DNA of 64,000 bases from Streptomyces sp. SID12501 (GTDB lineage: Bacteria > Actinomycetota > Actinomycetes > Streptomycetales > Streptomycetaceae), in assembly GCF_010550245.1 (NCBI RefSeq), contig NZ_JAAGLU010000023.1:1-64000 (forward strand). The letters run 5' to 3'. Below, piece by piece: positions 42,101 to 50,091 of this stretch. Made by a program: the position numbers and the translations under genes. Every line of letters starts with the position of its first letter. Within the stretch, counting starts at the first letter, position 1. Below the pieces are notes generated by a model, which did not search any database, was not told the origin of the DNA, and worked only from the letters and a program-made list of their open reading frames with translations.

Positions 42101-42806
42101 ATCGCCCTCGCTGTCGCACCGCCGGAATCCACGATCATGGCGGTGACAAGGCCGCGGTTACAAGGCCTGCGTGTCGGCGGAACCGGTGGGTCCGACCCGG
42201 GGCGATGTCACGACCAACCAGCGAGACACCCGACAGGCGGTCCTGCGGCAGGCCCAGCAGTTCCGCGGCCGCGTAGTCGGAGAGATGCCACTCGCAGTGA
42301 GGGGAGAAGTCGTGGCCGACCGGCGCGCCGAGGATGATCCGGTGTACCTGGGGCTGGCAGCTGGCCCGCTCGGACGGTTCCTGCTCCCGTGTGGCGGCGA
42401 GCGGCAGCCTCAGTGTCCGGCAACACCTACGGTGACAGAACGGTGGCTGTGGCTCCAGCAGCCGGGGTCCCGGGGTGCCTTCAAGAAGACACTGAGCGGA
42501 ACACCCGAGTCGAGCGACGGGACAATCCCGAGGTCGCGCCGACGGGCCCGAGCCGCGGCTCTGCACAGGGCCGCGGGCAGGGGGGTGCGGTGGCACCACC
42601 GCACCCCGTCGCCTCCGATAGGGAAACGATCCCCCCACCCGCCCACCAAGGCCACATTCGCCCTACCCCTACCCCTACCTCCACCCCCACACCGAATCCA
42701 TCCCCGACTTGCCCCTCCCCAGAACCAATTGCGGTGGCAGGCAGATGAGTTGACGGCACAATGGTCGGGTGCGGCACGTTGACGGCACACTTGCCGGGAG
42801 GCTCCG
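42101..42806. other. intergenic region with a possible gene remnant
   Basis: No complete gene. On the minus strand at about 42230-42420 one frame has coding-like codons (VHRIILGAPVGHDFSPHCEW, then LSDYAAAELLGLPQDRL) without a clear start, so it may be a remnant of an unrecognised gene. At about 42660-42690 there is a short CCCTAC repeat (three units, then degenerate). Confidence 0.4.
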
Positions 42807-43226
42807 ATGAGCTGGTCGATGTTCGTTTTCCGTGATCACTGGGCAGACGCCCATGACCGGCAGCAAGTGGCGTTCATGGCCTTCAGCACGTTGTACGCCG
42901 AGGCCGTCCCCGCCTACCGGGAGACCGAGTGGCTGCGGCACTGGCAGTCTTCCTGGCCGGAGGTCGCCGACACCCAGCCGAACGGGCTCAGTGACCTGGA
43001 CGCCGATGGGTATCTAACCGATGACGAACGCGTCGCATGGTTCCGGGAGTTCCTTCGCGACTACCGGTTGTGGGTGGCATCCGCCGCGGACACGATCCGC
43101 CTGCTCACCAGGTACGAGCCGGACAACCTCGTCGCCTTCGCGATGACGATGGAGGCAGTGATCGCCGGGGACGCCGGCCATCCGAACGTCCGGAGCACGA
43201 CCCACCTCACGCGCGACACCTCATGA
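42807..43226 (+). CDS. conserved hypothetical protein
   Basis: 139 residues, soluble and acidic, with many aromatic residues (SWSMFVFRDHWADAHDRQ, TEWLRHWQSSWPEV). GGGAGG lies six bases before the ATG, so it is surely expressed. No domain recognised; the mix of Trp and acidic residues would suit a protein-binding role. It stands alone. Confidence 0.65.
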   Translation: MSWSMFVFRDHWADAHDRQQVAFMAFSTLYAEAVPAYRETEWLRHWQSSWPEVADTQPNGLSDLDADGYLTDDERVAWFREFLRDYRLWVASAADTIRLLTRYEPDNLVAFAMTMEAVIAGDAGHPNVRSTTHLTRDTS

Positions 43227-43605
43227 GACCTCCCGACCCGCGCTTGACGTCCATCCTCGGCGACCCCGGTCGACCAACCGTCATGACCAACCGCCATGAC
43301 GAACCGGCATGACGAACAAGCACCGTGCACATGAGCACGCCGTCGGGAGGCAGGACAAACCACACCTCGCGGCAGCCGTCACAAGCAGCGACCTTGCAGA
43401 AGCGCCGAGCCGACAGCGGTGGCAGTGCAGATACCGGCACGGCGGGTGCGTGTAGCGCGACGTCGGCTGCCGTCTGGCCTGTGGAGGAACATCGCTTTGC
43501 TGGCCATCGGGTACCGGACCCGGAGGAATCTGGGCGTGACGTGCAGTCAACTCACCCACGGCCAATGGAAGTTCAGCGACCTCTGCCTGCCGACGACGTG
43601 TCCGT
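43227..43605. other. non-coding stretch with a 13-bp repeat
   Basis: No supported gene. Three 13-bp units starting CATGACSAAC occur at 43282-43294, 43295-43307 and 43308-43320. The rest shows mixed codon usage in all frames and may be decayed coding DNA. Confidence 0.55.
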
Positions 43606-43692
43606 TCCCGCCCGGGTCGCGTCCGTGCCCCAGTTGGCCAGCAGTTGCAGCGCCTCGGCGGACGGGGAGTTCGGTTCGGCGTGATACGTCAC
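43606..43692 (-). pseudogene. C-terminal fragment of an MmyB-like XRE regulator
   Basis: The minus strand reads VTYHAEPNSPSAEALQLLA followed by NWGTDATRAG, matching the typical C-terminus (YHAEPGSPSxEALxLL) of MmyB-like regulators. The fragment is cut off where the XdhC fragment begins on the other strand. Confidence 0.5.
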
Positions 43693-43972
43693 CATGTTCG
43701 TCGAGTCGAGCGTCCCGCCGCCCCGCATGCTCGTCTTCGGCGCCATCGACTTCGCCGCGGCACTGGTGCGCATGGGTAAATTCCTCGGCTACCACGTGAC
43801 GGTGTGCGACGCCCGACCCGTCTTCGCCACCCGAGCACGCTTCCCCGAGGCCGACGACATCGTCGTCGACCGGCCGCACCGCTACCTGCGCCGCACCGAC
43901 ACCGACGACCGCACGGTGATGTGCGTGCTCACCCACGACGCCAAGTTCGACGTACCCCTGTTGGAAGGCCCA
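43684..43972 (+). pseudogene. XdhC-family fragment
   Basis: About 95 codons of the XdhC Rossmann domain: RMLVFGAIDFAAALVRMG, GYHVTVCDARPVF, DRPHRYL and VMCVLTHDAKFDVPLLE. XdhC proteins insert the molybdenum cofactor into xanthine dehydrogenase. The N-terminal domain is absent and after PLLE the frame turns to unrelated codons, where the family has a conserved GAMGSRRT segment. An ATG at 43694 exists, but the product would lack essential parts. Confidence 0.7.
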
Positions 43973-44149
43973 TGGCGGAAATATCGGCACCGCGAACTTC
44001 AGGTCACGATCTCCCGGACGAGCTCCCCGTGCCGGTGCGGCCTCAGCACCGGCACGCGGAGCGCCGTCATGTCCGGGTCGGCCTGTCGCGCCGACGGGCC
44101 GGTCGACCGCCGAGGGTACGGGTGGCGGGCCCTGTGACGGAGGACAGGT

Positions 44150-46096
44150 TCAGGAGGGGATGAGCTGCCACTGCTGCCGGGTCAGTGACGCGTACGGCTG
44201 CTGCTCGATGTTGGCCCCGTCGGTGGTGCTGCCCTCGTCGACGCCGAGGGAGAGCCCGCTGTAGCGGTTGACGAGGAAGTAGTACCCGTCACCGGTGGGT
44301 GTGACGGCCCAGTGTTGTTGGGGAGCGATGGCGTCCTGCCAGATGTCGACGTTGCCGCCGTCCGCGCGGGAGAGACCCGCGACCTCCAGGAGCTTGCCGC
44401 TGCCCGCACCCTTGATCTTGTAGTAGCCGTCGCCGGTGCTGGTGAGGGTCCACTTCTGGTTCGCCTGGTTGAGCCAGGGCCACTGCAGGACGTTGGTGCC
44501 GTCGGCTGTGCCCGCGCTCGCCACGTCGGCGACCTTGCCGCTGTGCCGGGCGACCAGCCGGTAGACGGTCCCGTCTCCGGGCAGCGTGGTGGAAACCGGC
44601 GCGGGCTCGGCCGTCCGGCCGCCGATTCTGACGCCGCTGATGTTGGCGTATTCGCCGGTGGCCGCGTTGACCTGGATCCGTACGAAGCCCACGTTCCGGG
44701 CGGGCCACTCGACCAGCTTGGTTGTGCGGTCGCCGGCCCAGGTGCCGGTGGCGACCTGGGTGAAGGTGACGCCGTTGGTACTGGTGTAGATGGTGTACGA
44801 GGTGATGTCGCCGTCGGTGGAGTCGGTGCGGTTCCACTGCTTGGGCAGGTATTCGAGGGTGGAGACGTTGCTCCACACCCCGCCCAGGTCGATGGTGATC
44901 GACTGCGGCAGCGGCAGACTCCAGGTCGACCAGCAGGTCTCGTAGCGGACGTCGCTGAGTCCGTCGATGGCGTTGAGGGGTCCCTCGCCGGTGTGGAAGG
45001 CGGTGGCGTACGCGTTGACCGGTGTGACGGGGTGCTCGGCGCGCAGCAGTTGGGTGGGCAGCGACGGCCTGGAGGCGTTCGGGCTCCATGCGGCGCCGAC
45101 CTCGGCGAGCCGGTTGACGATGTTGGTGTCCAGCAGGCCGTTGCGGTTGGGCGGGCAGTTGAGGATGAACGAGGTGTACTTCGGTTCCAGGTCGGCCAGG
45201 TGCGACAGGATCGCGGCCTTGCTCATCAGGCTCTCGGTCGGGGTGGAGGGGTGCCAGAACCAGCCGTTGCTGATGGTCTGCCCCTGCATTCCGGCGTAGG
45301 TGTTGCCCGCCGGTGCTGTGATGCCCAGCGGCTCCTCGAAGAAGATCGCGTCGCTGAGGAAGGGCTCCGCCAGTCCGCCGATGTCGATCATTACGCAGTC
45401 CGGCTGCAGCTTCTTCACCAGGGAACGGATCCTCTGGTAGGAGACGGACTGCTGTCCCATCTGCCATGCGTAACCGTCGGTCATGAACATATCGACGGTG
45501 CCGTAGTTGGTGAGCAGTTCGGTGATCTGACCGAGGATGAAGGTCATGTCGCCGGGCTGGATGGCATCGGTGATTTCGAGCCCGGTCACACTGTGCCGGC
45601 TCTCCCATGCCTCGACGCCGAAGGTTCGGTCCCAGATCGAGTAGTAGAACCCGACCCTCAGCCCTCTCGCCCGGAAGGCGTCGCAGTACGCCTGCACGAC
45701 GTCCTGTTTGTAGCCGCTGTTCGCCACGTTCTGGGAGCCGTGGGCGCTCGGCCACAGGGCGAAGCCGTCATGGTGCTTGGTGGTCAGGATGCCGTAGCTC
45801 ATCTTCGCGGCGACCGCCGCGTCGGCCCACTGTGCGCAGTTGACACTCGGGGGAGCGAAGAGGGTCGGGCTCTGCTTGGGTTCCGCCCACTCCTGGTCGG
45901 TGAACGTGCCCAGGCTGAAGTGGTTGAACATGCCGAACCGTCTGTCGACCAGCTTGCTCAGGTTTGTCTGCGCGTTCGCGGCGGACGCCTGCGACAGCAG
46001 GCCGGAGAAGCCGGGCACGAGCGGCAGGGCGGTCGCGGCGGTCGCCGCACCCGCCGCGCCGAGAAACGTACGGCGAGTCAATCGTGATGAGGACAT
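44150..46096 (-). CDS. secreted GH29 alpha-L-fucosidase with discoidin and ricin-type domains
   Basis: 648 residues. A Tat signal (SRLTRRTFLGAAGAA) is followed by the GH29 barrel (FGMFNHFSLGTF, TTKHHDGFALWPS, YYSIWDRTF, and the nucleophile Asp in MFMTDGYAW). Next come an F5/8-type C (discoidin) domain at about 395-525 (SVSTLEYLPKQW-like strands) and a C-terminal ricin-B/CBM13 module (LVARHSGKVADVASAG, QHWAVTPTGDGYYF). It cleaves terminal alpha-L-fucose from glycans outside the cell. ATG 46096 has AGGAG upstream. A GATG repeat fills its leader. Confidence 0.88.
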   Translation of the reverse strand: MSSSRLTRRTFLGAAGAATAATALPLVPGFSGLLSQASAANAQTNLSKLVDRRFGMFNHFSLGTFTDQEWAEPKQSPTLFAPPSVNCAQWADAAVAAKMSYGILTTKHHDGFALWPSAHGSQNVANSGYKQDVVQAYCDAFRARGLRVGFYYSIWDRTFGVEAWESRHSVTGLEITDAIQPGDMTFILGQITELLTNYGTVDMFMTDGYAWQMGQQSVSYQRIRSLVKKLQPDCVMIDIGGLAEPFLSDAIFFEEPLGITAPAGNTYAGMQGQTISNGWFWHPSTPTESLMSKAAILSHLADLEPKYTSFILNCPPNRNGLLDTNIVNRLAEVGAAWSPNASRPSLPTQLLRAEHPVTPVNAYATAFHTGEGPLNAIDGLSDVRYETCWSTWSLPLPQSITIDLGGVWSNVSTLEYLPKQWNRTDSTDGDITSYTIYTSTNGVTFTQVATGTWAGDRTTKLVEWPARNVGFVRIQVNAATGEYANISGVRIGGRTAEPAPVSTTLPGDGTVYRLVARHSGKVADVASAGTADGTNVLQWPWLNQANQKWTLTSTGDGYYKIKGAGSGKLLEVAGLSRADGGNVDIWQDAIAPQQHWAVTPTGDGYYFLVNRYSGLSLGVDEGSTTDGANIEQQPYASLTRQQWQLIPS

Positions 46097-46110
46097 GGCC
46101 CACTCCTGTG

Positions 46111-46150
46111 GATGGATGGATGGATAAATGGATAAATGGATGGATGGATG
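46111..46150. repeat. tetranucleotide repeat in the fucosidase leader
   Basis: Ten units of GATG or close variants (GATA, AATG) in 40 bp, unusually AT-rich for the genome, lie 14 bp upstream of the fucosidase start codon. It is a candidate site for copy-number variation affecting expression. Confidence 0.9.
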
Positions 46151-46738
46151 GCATGGGGGGACGGATTGTCGAAAGGACTCCGAAACGGTGCTCCCCGGGA
46201 ACCTGCGAGCAGGGCTGGCGTCACGCGGGACGGCTCCGCCCAAGGTCGGCGACCGGGCTGTCGTGGGAGCGCGGGCCGCGAGCTTTTCGGCCGGGCGTGG
46301 GCCGTAACGGAGTGGTCTTGGTGCGGGATCCGGACGGTGAGCGGCGTGAGGGCACTCAGGAAGACGGCCGACGCGAACACTGCGGCGTGCCGGGCCTCAG
46401 GAGCTCCGTCATGGATAGGGCCCCGGCGGACTTGCGGAGCCTGCCGTCGGCGGACCGCCATGCCGATGAGCGCCCCCTTGGCGGGTGATCGGCTCCGGCA
46501 AGGTCTTCTCCCGATTGTTCGCAGGACAGAACACGGCGTTGGCAGCGCACGGTGTTGTGGCTCGGCATCCGAGCTGACCCGGAGTGACATCGGATGTATT
46601 AACGGGCATCAATCGAGGGTCTGTCTAGAGGTTCGACAGGAAACCGTGATTGAGCTGGTAGATGTACTCGGGCGCTAGGGGCAAGTTGCCCAAACGCGAT
46701 ATGTGATCAGTCGATAGATCGGGTGAATAAGGAGGTTG
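46151..46738. other. intergenic region without a clear gene
   Basis: The 588 bp show no frame with good codon use, start and ribosome site together. The AT-content rises near 46680-46735. No hairpin stands out. Confidence 0.5.
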
Positions 46739-46940
46739 AGTGGCGTGTGAGCGGAACATCGGCATGAACGCGGCGAACTGCAGCCGTCGGACGTAGAGCT
46801 CGCGGTGGCCGACGTCGTCGCAGTCGGCGGGGAAGTCGCCGCGCCAGAACCGCTGTTCCTTACGGTCGACGAAGAACCCGCCGATGCCGCAGCGCCGGCG
46901 GAGGTTGCCGGTCGTGCGGAAGTCGAGCCCGTCGGCGATC
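46739..46940 (-). pseudogene. fragment of a GH31 glycosidase
   Basis: The minus strand reads GIGGFFVDRKEQRFWRGDFP, then CDDVGHRELYVRRLQFAAFM and PMFRSHAT, which matches the GH31 region DIGGF...ELYVRWLQFGAFxPxFRSHGT. The normal DIGGF Asp is here Gly, and nothing of the rest of the gene remains. It is a decayed alpha-glucosidase or xylosidase gene next to an intact fucosidase. Confidence 0.6.
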
Positions 46941-47130
46941 TGGGCACGCGGCGTGGCCCGGGTCGCGGTCACGTCTCCCGACCGGGTGACCGCTCCGCGG
47001 CGTTGCCGGCCCGGGCTGCCGGAGCGGGGCAGCGCGACGGGGCGCCGGTGCGGGTCGGCCCCGCGTCGGCCCTCGTGCGGGCCGGGGGTGTGCAACAGGG
47101 CGCAGCCGCGAGCAGCTGCGGAGCAGCCGG

Positions 47131-47970
47131 TCAAAGACGTGTGGCTACGCGGATCAGGTCGGCGGTTGCGCGAAGTCGGCTCTGCGACGGCCACGCGATC
47201 ACCGTTGTCACGGGTGGTGCGTCGAGGACCGGCACGGCGGTGAGATCCCGGCGCAGGTCGGTGCCGGCGGACTCGGGCATGATCGCGGTGGTACGGCCGA
47301 GCGCGATCAGCTGGAAGAGCTGTGTCAGGTTCCGTACCTCTGCGCCCGGTCCCTCCGGGTAGCTGCCGCCAGGGCCGGGCCAGCGCGCCATCGGGAGTTC
47401 CGGCAGTGTGGCGACCTCGGCCATCCGAATCCGGGAGCGGCCGGCGAGTGAGTGAGAGGTGGGCAGGATCGCCACCTGTCCCTCGGTGCGCAGAGTTTCG
47501 GTGTCGAGTCCGACCGCCGAATCGAACGGCAGATGCAGCAGAGCCACCTCGGCTTGCCCGCTCTGCAGCAGTTTCTGCTGCTGGTGCGCCTCACAGAGCA
47601 ACAGGTCGACGGTGGCCGCGCCGGGCTCCGCGCGATAGGCATCGAGCAGTTTGGCCAGCAACTCGTCGGCGGTGCCGGATTTGACGGCGAGGACGAGGCG
47701 GGGGCGCCGTTGCGCGGCCTGCTGGGTACGCCGCTCGGCTGCGGCTACCGCGCTGAGGATCGCACGGCCCTCGGACAGCAGTACGGCGCCGGCCTCGGTG
47801 AGCGTGACCTTGCGGCTGGTGCGCTCCAACAGGGTGACCCCCAGCTGTCGTTCGAGCCGGGCGATCGCTCGGGACAGGGGCGGCTGGGCCATCTCCAGAC
47901 GCTGGGCGGCCCTGCCGAAGTGCAGTTCCTCGGCGAGGGCGACGAAGTACCGCAACTCGCGTATCTCCAT
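47131..47970 (-). CDS. LysR-family transcriptional regulator
   Basis: 279 residues. N-terminal winged helix: MEIRELRYFVALAEELHFGR, then LEMAQPPLSRAIARLERQLG. The effector domain begins with RPRLVLAVKSGTADELLAKL. It is divergent from the SDR gene at 48076, with 105 bp between, including GGTA (48014) inverted as TACC (48027), so it probably regulates the SDR. Confidence 0.9.
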   Translation of the reverse strand: MEIRELRYFVALAEELHFGRAAQRLEMAQPPLSRAIARLERQLGVTLLERTSRKVTLTEAGAVLLSEGRAILSAVAAAERRTQQAAQRRPRLVLAVKSGTADELLAKLLDAYRAEPGAATVDLLLCEAHQQQKLLQSGQAEVALLHLPFDSAVGLDTETLRTEGQVAILPTSHSLAGRSRIRMAEVATLPELPMARWPGPGGSYPEGPGAEVRNLTQLFQLIALGRTTAIMPESAGTDLRRDLTAVPVLDAPPVTTVIAWPSQSRLRATADLIRVATRL

Positions 47971-48075
47971 GCCTGCACAGTAACCGCGGCGGACGGTCGA
48001 TCCATGTCGCCCGGGTATCGCTGCCTTACCGAGACGGTGTTGGTCCCCGGTCACGACGGAGCCATGCTCGCTGTC

Positions 48076-48807
48076 ATGAGCGAGAAGGCGATCGCGCTGG
48101 TCACCGGCGCGAACAAGGGAATCGGGTACGAGATCGCGGCCATGCTGGGCGCGTTGGGATGGAGTGTCGGTGTCGGTGTCGGCGCTCGGGACGAGCGGCG
48201 CAGGACGGACGCCGTGGCGAAACTGCGCGCGGCAGGTGCCGACGCGTTCGGCGTGCCCCTGGACGTGACCGACGACGAGAGCGTGAGCGCCGCGGCGCGG
48301 CTGATCGAGGAGCGAGCGGGGCGCCTCGACGTGCTGGTCAACAACGCCGGTGTGGCGGGCGGTTGGCCGGAGGCGCCGACGACCGTCGACCTGGAGACCG
48401 TGCGGCGGCTGGTGGAGACCAACGTCATCGGCGTCATCCGGGTCACCAACGCGATGCTGCCGTTGCTGCGCCGTTCGGCGCACCCGCGGATCGTCAACCA
48501 GTCCAGTCATGTCGGCTCGCTGGCCCTGCAGACCACGCCCGGTGTCGACCTCGGAGGGATCAGCGGGGCCTACGCGCCGACGAAGACCTTCCTCAACGCC
48601 GTCACCGTCCAGTACGCCAAGGAGCTGAGCGGCACCAGCATCCTGATCAACAACGCCTGCCCCGGTTACGTGGCCACCGACCTCAACGGGTTCAGCGGTA
48701 CTCAGACCCCTGAGCAGGGAGCGGCGACAGCCGTCCGGTTGGCGACTCTTCCCGACGACGGCCCCACTGGTCAGATGTTCGACGACAGCGGAGTCGTGCC
48801 ATGGTGA
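48076..48807 (+). CDS. short-chain dehydrogenase/reductase (carbonyl-reductase-like)
   Basis: 243 residues of the classical SDR family: cofactor motif TGANKGIGYEIA, NNAGVAGG, catalytic Ser in VNQSSHVGSLA, YAPTK, and the PGYVATDL loop. ATG 48076 gives the usual N-terminus (MSEKAIALVTG); ATG 48064 in frame has GGAG too close. It resembles the NADPH carbonyl reductases that act on ketones or quinones. Its regulator is probably the divergent LysR. Confidence 0.88.
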   Translation: MSEKAIALVTGANKGIGYEIAAMLGALGWSVGVGVGARDERRRTDAVAKLRAAGADAFGVPLDVTDDESVSAAARLIEERAGRLDVLVNNAGVAGGWPEAPTTVDLETVRRLVETNVIGVIRVTNAMLPLLRRSAHPRIVNQSSHVGSLALQTTPGVDLGGISGAYAPTKTFLNAVTVQYAKELSGTSILINNACPGYVATDLNGFSGTQTPEQGAATAVRLATLPDDGPTGQMFDDSGVVPW

Positions 48808-49241
48808 AGTTCTGACGCGCTCCCGCTCGACGGGGATACGGCTCGATGAGCCCCGCCACTGCCGTGCAGGTGGCAAAGATGACCAGTGGCGGCCCTCGCG
48901 ATCGGCCGTCCGAACCCCCGCCGGTGCAGGTCCGGGGGAGTGGTGACCCGGGACTCCGAGGACTGTGACGGGAAGAGGCGGCCGAGTGGCCCGGTGCGCC
49001 CGTCCTCCATGAGGAGGAGAACGGGCGCCACGAGGGGGGCGAGTGTGCTGCCCGGATCCGGTGACAGAGACTGGGCTGCTGCCGCCGGCACACAGGCCCC
49101 CTCCTCCTGTGCCGTGGCGTCCACGCCGTCTCCGTACACCAGGGGCTCGGCCCCTCGGCGCACTTCAGCCGCGCCCTCCCCGCCCCCTACGGGGTGTCCC
49201 CGGCGAATGCCGGGGCTCGCCCGGACCGGCTCCTGGGGACG
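48808..49241. other. intergenic region with hairpins, no gene seen
   Basis: No convincing coding frame in 434 bp. GCGCCCGT (48996-49003) and ACGGGCGC (49021-49028) form a hairpin with inner CCTCC/GGAGG pairing, possibly ending the SDR transcript. CCCCGGC/GCCGGGG (49198-49215) lies 27 bp after the stop of the leftward secreted-protein gene and may terminate it. Confidence 0.55.
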
Positions 49242-49682
49242 CTAGAACAGCGACACGCAGGAACTGCCGTCACCGACGAAGCAGACGTACAGCTTCACGT
49301 CGCGGAGGCTGTACCCGTTGCTGCTCGCGTAGCCGGGGGTGCCGTTGGCGCCGTTGCTGTCCGAACCGAGCTTGGTGTAGCCGTGGTAGTTCCACGCTCC
49401 GTTCTCCCACTTCTGGTACGTGGTGTAGAGCCCCGCGCCCTTGCCGTCCGCACAGTTGTCCCAGATCGTGAAGTCCCAGTTGGTGTCGTAGAGCGCGTAG
49501 CCGCCGGCCGTCCCGACCTGCCAGTAGTTGAAGGTGCCGTAGGTGGAGGCGCAGCCGTCGTAGGTGCTCTGGGCATAGCTCGCGGCCTGAGCCTGGCCGG
49601 AGAAGGCCATGACCAGGCCTGCGGCGGCGGCCGCGACCGCGAGCTTCTTCTGAACGCTCTTGAGCGTGATGCCATTGATCAT
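49242..49682 (-). CDS. small secreted protein of unknown function
   Basis: 146 residues. A good signal peptide (KKLAVAAAAAGLVMAFSGQAQA) is followed by about 112 mature residues rich in Tyr, Trp, Gly and Asn, with four Cys that could form two disulphides (CAST, NCAD, VCFV, SCVS). AGGAGG lies before the ATG. This is a compact extracellular protein; no family recognised. It is divergent from the SARP-type regulator, 410 bp away. Confidence 0.8.
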   Translation of the reverse strand: MINGITLKSVQKKLAVAAAAAGLVMAFSGQAQAASYAQSTYDGCASTYGTFNYWQVGTAGGYALYDTNWDFTIWDNCADGKGAGLYTTYQKWENGAWNYHGYTKLGSDSNGANGTPGYASSNGYSLRDVKLYVCFVGDGSSCVSLF

Positions 49683-50091
49683 GGCGGTCCTCCTGTATGT
49701 CGATGATGTGACGGGGAACGGGCCCACTGGGTGGACGACAGGACAGAGGTCCACGGCTGTTCTGCTCGCGCCCCTGGCGGGGCGAGGTTGCTGTGCGTTC
49801 GGTGCGTTCGGTGCGACAGCCTGTGTTCTGCCGCTGCTCGCGTGCGTATCCGGGGTAATAGCTGCGGAGGCGCCACTCCACGCCCGGGTCGCCGGCTGCC
49901 CGCTCGTCGGGTGCGGCCGTTTCGCTGTGCGGCCGAACACCTGCCGAGCTGGGCTTCCGGGTTCTTCGTCGTGCTGTTTCCTGTCCCGGACCAAGATGCT
50001 CGGGCGACCGTCGGCGAACCTTGAGCAAACGTTGAATTGGCTGGTCGAAGCTGTTGTGCCAGGGTGGGGATCTGAGACTCGGGGGGCGTCT
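49683..50091. promoter_or_regulatory. long divergent promoter region with SARP-like repeats
   Basis: The 409 bp between the secreted protein and the SARP gene are non-coding. Near the SARP start, TTGAGCA and TTGAATT (about 50023-50040) are spaced 11 bp apart, the layout of SARP binding repeats, so the regulator may control itself. Other parts show no clear motif. Confidence 0.4.

Noticed and set aside
43694..44137. 147-residue intact XdhC protein
   Set aside because: The N-terminal domain is missing and the last ~50 codons do not fit the family, so it is listed as a fragment.
46625..47194. 189-codon minus frame as an intact gene
   Set aside because: Only the middle portion matches GH31; both ends lack start, ribosome site and coding bias.
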